A stretch of DNA of 64,000 bases from Mycetohabitans endofungorum. GTDB taxonomy: Bacteria; Pseudomonadota; Gammaproteobacteria; Burkholderiales; Burkholderiaceae. Below the pieces are notes generated by a model, which worked only from the letters and a program-made list of their open reading frames with translations, did no database searches and had not been told where the DNA came from. The stretch covers positions 1,674,001 to 1,738,000 of the forward strand of contig NZ_CP132744.1 of NCBI RefSeq assembly GCF_037477895.1, given 5' to 3'. The translations under genes and the position numbers were made by a program. Positions 59,389 through 64,000 of this stretch are shown here, piece after piece; the first letter of the stretch is position 1; each line of letters starts with the position of its first letter.

Positions 59389-62300
59389 CTAGCTGCTCGG
59401 CAAGCCGTCATCGGGCAATGTCGCAGCGTGCACATTGACCGTCACGAACTGACCAGCCTGCGCCGAGTGCAACGTCACATCCGGCACATCCTTTAGCTTC
59501 ACCACTGCGCCAAGTCGATACACACCGCACGCACGCTCGTCGGCAACCACATCAAATGAGTGGATTGTTACGTTTTGATTCGACTCCTGAGCTCGCTTGT
59601 CTTGCACCCACAATCCCGCCTCAGTCGACTTGTTTGGCAATGTCAGCCCCGTATCCAGGTCTACCAGCTCCACCTCGGCCGCCGTTTTGATCGGCTCATC
59701 GTGCAGTCCTGATATCTGTTTGGGCACCGCCACCTGAAGCGTCGCTTGTTCCTGTCCGTTACCCACCATCGTCACGTCGCGGTAGTCCGTCTGCTGGCCG
59801 TTTTGCTCGGGTCTCACCCAGGCAATCGTCAAGCCTTCATATTCGAGCGGTACACACGTGAGCACCGCGACCTGTCGGGGCGAGACGACGAAATCCGTGT
59901 TATTGTCCCCATTTAGACACACCGCTTTCACCTCTGCAACCTCAGGCATCGAACACAGCACGTCCCGCACCATGCCGTGTGTGATCGCACGACCAATCGC
60001 TTGCACACTGCCATCGTCGTCCTTGCTCGCCCACGGCACAAACGCGGCTTGCAGCGCTGCTTGTACACGCGCATGGCCGACCGTGCGACTCAGCCCCGGC
60101 TGGTAGTCGACCTTCCAGCTCACGCTCACTGTCACATAGTCCGGATTCACGCAGTCCAGGCTCAACCAGGGCGATGTGCGCGCCTTCAACCACGTCTGTA
60201 TTTGGCTTAAATGCGCGTTACTTAGACTCGGGCGCAACCGATCCTCGCTGTCGCTCAGCGCCGGTCCCGGCATAATCGCGATCGTCTGCTGCAAAGCGCC
60301 GTTCTCACCGCGCTTGGGCGGCGGTACCGCCAGCTCCCGGATCTGCGGATACTGTTCATGCAGCAAGGTCTGCAGGTCCTGATTGTTCAAGCCTCGGTCG
60401 CGGTGCCGTAAGCGGTACGCAATGCGCGCGTCAAACTGCGCCTGCGTCTCCGCTGCTTGGCCACCCGTTGACGGCCATGGCTGCTGAACCGACTGTAACC
60501 CGGCCGGCGCATCGAGCGCTTGCGTCACGCTGCCCGGCTTTAACGCTTGCATAAAAGGGGTTGCCCGTGTTGCTTGCGCTGCGTTCGTCACCCATCCGCT
60601 CAGCCACGGCAGCGCCGGTAACCACGGCTGCTCCCGATCACGCACTGGCAGCGTCCTAACGCTTGCCCGCAGCCACATCCGGCCCGCCGGCAAGCTCGTT
60701 GATGTGCTGCTCGCATCGCCTGGCCAGTCCACCGACCACTGACCGCTCATGCTCAACCCATCGGTGCCATCGGCCACCGGCAGTCGCTGCCAGCGCTCGC
60801 CCGGCGCCAAGTATTGCCACTGCAGCTCGAGCGCCCCTGGGCTGTGTAGTTGCCAGTGCAGCGTCAGCCATTGGCCCGCCTCGATGCCTTTTATCCCCAG
60901 ATACAGTTGCGCACCTGCGAACAGTGCGCGCTCGTCAGTCGGCGCATATCCAAACGGCGTAATCACCTGCTGCGTCACCTCAGTATCGGCGGCCTCATAG
61001 TCAACCTGCAGCGCTGACCATTGCGGCACATACGGAGCGCGCCATTGGGCTTTGGGCACCATCACCGGCACTGGTGTACGAATGGTCTCGGTGTGTGCCT
61101 CCATCGCCGGCATCGGAATCTTCTTATTCGACTCGCCCGGTACGTCAACGGCCACCAGCTTCGGGACTTTCTGTCCTTCTACATCCTGTAAGCAAGTCAC
61201 CTGCGTCGTGATTGTGTGCTGCGTCTCGAGCACAATCATTTGCGCCGGTGTCTGTAGGTGCACGTCATACTCTGCGTGCAAAAACGATTGTTGCAATTCG
61301 ACTCGTACCTGCCACGGCCAGGCAGCCGGATCGTCATCTTCGGGGGCGGGCGTGTGCGCCGCCACTGGCGGCAAGTCGGCATTGCTCAGCGTAATCGTCA
61401 AAGGCTGTGGCGTCGGTGGCTCCTCCTTTCCAGTCTTCTCTTCTCCATTCTTTTCCTGTGCACCATTTGCGTCTTTTGATCCATCCTTTTGGTCAAACAG
61501 CGGCAATACTCCTAGCGGCGTCGCGCCGTCCGGAGTATGTCGCGCAATCGACGCTTGTACAGTAAAGACCGCGTTGCTGGTCGGTCTGCTCGGGTAACCT
61601 CTGTCCGCCACGATCTGCTTGGCTACCTCGGATCCATTCGTCACGCGCTGCGCGAGACTGCCGCTTGGGTGCTTCGCCAACTGATCCAACGTTTGGCCGT
61701 TCTTTAAATCGACATTCAGGTTCGCGTCCAACTTAAGCCATTTTTCCTCGCTTTGCGACGGATCCGGCCCATACCAGTCGCTGAATGACATTTGCGGCAA
61801 TCCCACCCAGTTCGGCGTCACTGTGATTTGCGTCAATTTCGGTCCCAACCGCCACCATTCCGGGGACATCAAATTGACTGCTCGTCCCTGGTCAGCCCGC
61901 TCGCCAAACGGCAAGCCGCCGCCCGAGAGCGCCATGCCATCGTCTGTGACACACTGCACATTGACCGCACCCCTCACCGACACGGCTAAGCGCTCCACCT
62001 CTGGCACCGACTCACCTGACTCGCTCGTCAGTCGCAACAGCGGCGTTGCCGCCTGCAAGCCATCCAGATTTGACACTGCTGTTGGCACGCCCGCCTGGGA
62101 GCCCAGGCTGAAGGTCAGTTCCTTGGGCGATTTGCACGCATTGCACTGAAGCTCGACCCATACTTGCCCAATACTGAGTTCGGCCTTCACTGCCGAGCGC
62201 GGCTTCTTCTTAAAGGTCACTGTCCACGCTCGCTGCCCGCCTGCCACCGCCAACACCGGCGAGCCCACCACCCGACCACTCATCACGGCCCGGTCTGCAT

Positions 62301-63063
62301 CCGGTCGCGCAGCGTCACCCGTTTTAACCGGCGCCGCCTCAAACAACCGCACGCCCCCACTGGGCCACGCAATGCCGGCTGCCTCGTCACACACCACGCG
62401 CGTTCGACGCCCGGTACGCACCAGTGGATCGCGCACCACCCATCGCATATCCGTGAGACGCGCTGCATTCACCGTCACCGGTTGCTCGAGCGCATACTGC
62501 ACCGCGTTGCCCGCGCTATCGTACCCCGCATCGAGTCGCAGCCCTGCCGGCAGCACCAGTTCCCGCATCCCGTCGGCCAACGTAAAATGCACGGTTACCC
62601 GGTCCGCTTGCGCCGCCCGTGGCTTAAGTGTCAGCATCTGCCTGTAATACAGCTCGCGATGCTGCGCCGGCAGTGCATTGAGCAACGCCCGCGGCGTCTC
62701 CAGCAGCCCCAGCAACGCGAGCAAAAACGCGCGCTCGGCCGGCAGGCGTTGGTCTGCCTGCTGTGGTGTCTCGTACAGGTCGATCAGGCGCTGCCGCTCA
62801 ACTGCCCACGCCTGTTCCGTCTTCTGACGCGCCTGTTCCTCCTCATGCTCGGTGAAATTATTTTCTTCCCACTTAGGATCCCATTTGCCCGCGTCCACAC
62901 CCAACAGCACTTGCGCCCACGTGCCAATGATCTTTTCTTGCGCGTCTTGGAACGGCAGCCGCTGACAATACGCGCGAAAGGCATCCAATCGCGCGCCGAT
63001 TGATCGATCGTCCAGCACGAACGATATTGCGTCATTATTTGCGCGCTGCTCTGTCGCCATCAT
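59389..63063 (-). CDS. Contractile injection system baseplate J-like protein, Afp11/Pvc11-like
   Basis: A 1224-residue wedge protein of the baseplate. The C-terminal third has the baseplate J pattern: GGQAAETQAQFDARIAYRLR, HRDRGLNNQDLQTLLHEQYP, QIRELAVPP, then domains with PDYVTVSVSWKVDYQPG. The N-terminal part is longer than phage J proteins and includes a Lys/Glu-rich insert (DGSKDANGAQEKNGEEKTGK). An AAGGA site selects the ATG at 63063; the frame is open to 63105, but only with a TTG. It follows the tip-protein gene closely. Confidence 0.9.
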   Translation of the reverse strand: MMATEQRANNDAISFVLDDRSIGARLDAFRAYCQRLPFQDAQEKIIGTWAQVLLGVDAGKWDPKWEENNFTEHEEEQARQKTEQAWAVERQRLIDLYETPQQADQRLPAERAFLLALLGLLETPRALLNALPAQHRELYYRQMLTLKPRAAQADRVTVHFTLADGMRELVLPAGLRLDAGYDSAGNAVQYALEQPVTVNAARLTDMRWVVRDPLVRTGRRTRVVCDEAAGIAWPSGGVRLFEAAPVKTGDAARPDADRAVMSGRVVGSPVLAVAGGQRAWTVTFKKKPRSAVKAELSIGQVWVELQCNACKSPKELTFSLGSQAGVPTAVSNLDGLQAATPLLRLTSESGESVPEVERLAVSVRGAVNVQCVTDDGMALSGGGLPFGERADQGRAVNLMSPEWWRLGPKLTQITVTPNWVGLPQMSFSDWYGPDPSQSEEKWLKLDANLNVDLKNGQTLDQLAKHPSGSLAQRVTNGSEVAKQIVADRGYPSRPTSNAVFTVQASIARHTPDGATPLGVLPLFDQKDGSKDANGAQEKNGEEKTGKEEPPTPQPLTITLSNADLPPVAAHTPAPEDDDPAAWPWQVRVELQQSFLHAEYDVHLQTPAQMIVLETQHTITTQVTCLQDVEGQKVPKLVAVDVPGESNKKIPMPAMEAHTETIRTPVPVMVPKAQWRAPYVPQWSALQVDYEAADTEVTQQVITPFGYAPTDERALFAGAQLYLGIKGIEAGQWLTLHWQLHSPGALELQWQYLAPGERWQRLPVADGTDGLSMSGQWSVDWPGDASSTSTSLPAGRMWLRASVRTLPVRDREQPWLPALPWLSGWVTNAAQATRATPFMQALKPGSVTQALDAPAGLQSVQQPWPSTGGQAAETQAQFDARIAYRLRHRDRGLNNQDLQTLLHEQYPQIRELAVPPPKRGENGALQQTIAIMPGPALSDSEDRLRPSLSNAHLSQIQTWLKARTSPWLSLDCVNPDYVTVSVSWKVDYQPGLSRTVGHARVQAALQAAFVPWASKDDDGSVQAIGRAITHGMVRDVLCSMPEVAEVKAVCLNGDNNTDFVVSPRQVAVLTCVPLEYEGLTIAWVRPEQNGQQTDYRDVTMVGNGQEQATLQVAVPKQISGLHDEPIKTAAEVELVDLDTGLTLPNKSTEAGLWVQDKRAQESNQNVTIHSFDVVADERACGVYRLGAVVKLKDVPDVTLHSAQAGQFVTVNVHAATLPDDGLPSS

Positions 63064-63101
63064 TGCTGTCCTTGAATGCATCGTCGCATTTCTTCGGTGC
63101 G

Positions 63102-63533
63102 TCAACCCGCCTTCACGTTGACCTGCGTAACTACAAACCGCCCTTTACCGGGCGTAGGCACGCCCACCGTTGGATCCGGGGTGCTGGCCGGCGGTGGCAT
63201 CGTCGCGGGTGCCGTCGGAATAAACATCGCTTGACATTGCCCCCCCTTAATCAGCACCGGTGCGCCACTGAACACCTGTTTACCGATTTGATCGGGCGCG
63301 GCCATCACCATCTGAATGAGGCCCACGCCTGGCACCGTAAAGGTGCCCGACACATACGGCACGCCCGGCACGACTACCTTCGCCAAATCGCTGATCACGC
63401 ACCCGGGCTTGCCCTTCACCATGAACCGCCCAGTGCCGGCCAGCATCGCTTGCGCCGGCGCCATTAGCGTCCGGTTACCGAAATTGGGTTCAAACATCAC
63501 CACGTCACCGGTAGCCACCATCAGCTCACCCAT
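63102..63533 (-). CDS. Contractile injection system spike-tip protein, PAAR-like (Afp10/Pvc10)
   Basis: A 143-residue protein: VATGDVVMFEPNFGNRTLMA, MLAGTGRFMVKGKPGCVISD, VPYVSGTFTVPGVGLIQMVM, then QCQAMFIPTAPATMPPPAS. This Gly/Val-rich build with paired Cys residues fits the PAAR-like tip proteins that sharpen the central spike. The ATG overlaps the gp25-like stop by one base (TAATG at 63533), so the two are coupled. Confidence 0.85.
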   Translation of the reverse strand: MGELMVATGDVVMFEPNFGNRTLMAPAQAMLAGTGRFMVKGKPGCVISDLAKVVVPGVPYVSGTFTVPGVGLIQMVMAAPDQIGKQVFSGAPVLIKGGQCQAMFIPTAPATMPPPASTPDPTVGVPTPGKGRFVVTQVNVKAG

Positions 63534-63970
63534 TAAAAGCCTCCGCCCGTGCCGTCCTGCAGGTCCAGCGCACCGGAGACGCGCCGCGTCTGCGCCTGCC
63601 CCGCCAACCGGTACGTCACCTCGATCCCTAACCATCCCGGTTGGTGCACATCCTGTTGCATATCGATTTCCACCACTTCGGCGCGCGGCTCCTCCCGCGC
63701 CACACTCTCCAAAATGCGGCGCCGCAAACCCGCCAGCACGCCTTCGGACAGGCTCGCAAACACCGCCGCCTGCAAGTCACAGCCGTATGTACTACGCATA
63801 ATCCGCTCGCCCGGTTGAGTTTGGAACAACACTTTTAAACTCTGCTCCACGTTATGCGCGCCAGCCGACATCGTCACCCCACTGTCTCCCTCGTGCTTGG
63901 GCAATTTAAAAGTTAGCGGAAACGCCCAGCCTTGACCATACAAATCCGATTCGGTATCCTCAACGCTCAT
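63533..63970 (-). CDS. Contractile injection system baseplate protein, gp25-like (Afp9/Pvc9)
   Basis: A 145-residue lysozyme-like-fold baseplate wedge protein of the T4 gp25 family. Diagnostic are NVEQSLKVLFQTQPGERIMR with the conserved E-R pair, STYGCDLQAAVFASLSEGVL and the ESVAREEPRAEVVEIDM region. A GGAG site lies 6 bases before the ATG at 63970. It is the first gene of the cluster inside the window; the sheath, tube, LysM and spike genes expected upstream lie beyond the right edge. Confidence 0.92.
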   Translation of the reverse strand: MSVEDTESDLYGQGWAFPLTFKLPKHEGDSGVTMSAGAHNVEQSLKVLFQTQPGERIMRSTYGCDLQAAVFASLSEGVLAGLRRRILESVAREEPRAEVVEIDMQQDVHQPGWLGIEVTYRLAGQAQTRRVSGALDLQDGTGGGF

Positions 63971-64000
63971 CAAAGACTCCTATTTGTCGACGCCGCGTCG

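Overview
The window is high-GC bacterial chromosome. Gene content and order (tex, kup, purA, hisZ, hflC-hflK-hflX-hfq, der-bamB, hisS-ispG-rodZ-rlmN-ndk, rpoS-nlpD-pcm-surE, recR-ybaB-dnaX-ffs, trxA-rho) match the Burkholderia group of the Betaproteobacteria. A decayed oxidoreductase, an IS remnant and a group II intron point to a genome with mobile-element load, perhaps a host-associated lineage such as Mycetohabitans. That genus guess is inference; no 16S or other species marker is present.

Positions 1-40154 are the conserved backbone, mostly tightly packed minus-strand operons with stop/start overlaps. They cover transcription (tex fragment, rpoS, rho), translation and RNA modification (hisS, rlmN, rlmD, type B L31), histidine, purine and isoprenoid metabolism, membrane proteolysis control (HflKC), outer-membrane assembly (BamB) and DNA replication/repair (dnaX, recR). 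A plus-strand block (33337-40154) holds a MerR regulator with an MFS exporter, MtfA, L31, an ArnT-like glycosyltransferase and a MATE exporter. A bidirectional terminator and tRNA-Asp/tRNA-Glu close the backbone.

Positions 40518-45082 are an accessory junction: a gene-free spacer, a small DUF4160/DUF2442/HTH operon, and a decayed IS3-family element whose orfB is split by a 2287-nt group II intron. The intron ends can be placed to the base, because removing it restores the transposase frame.

Positions 45083-63970 (minus strand) are the main find: the 3' two-thirds of an extracellular contractile injection system, collinear with Serratia Afp9 to Afp16 (gp25-like, PAAR-like tip, baseplate J, second large baseplate protein, two fibre proteins, tape-measure protein, AAA+ ATPase, Pvc16-type terminator). 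The sheath, tube and spike genes should lie beyond the right edge. Downstream of the afp16-like gene, where Afp/PVC clusters carry payloads, sit two AT-rich genes. One encodes an intracellular-type ribosome-inactivating protein with all the Shiga toxin A/ricin active-site residues; the other is an unrecognised protein with a very basic N terminus. A reverse transcriptase gene on the opposite strand lies between the fibre and tape-measure genes. The long fibre has two tandem C7 tracts at its trunk/tip hinge, and no asparagine in its C-terminal half. Together this suggests a toxin-loaded injection machine whose host-binding tip may be variable.
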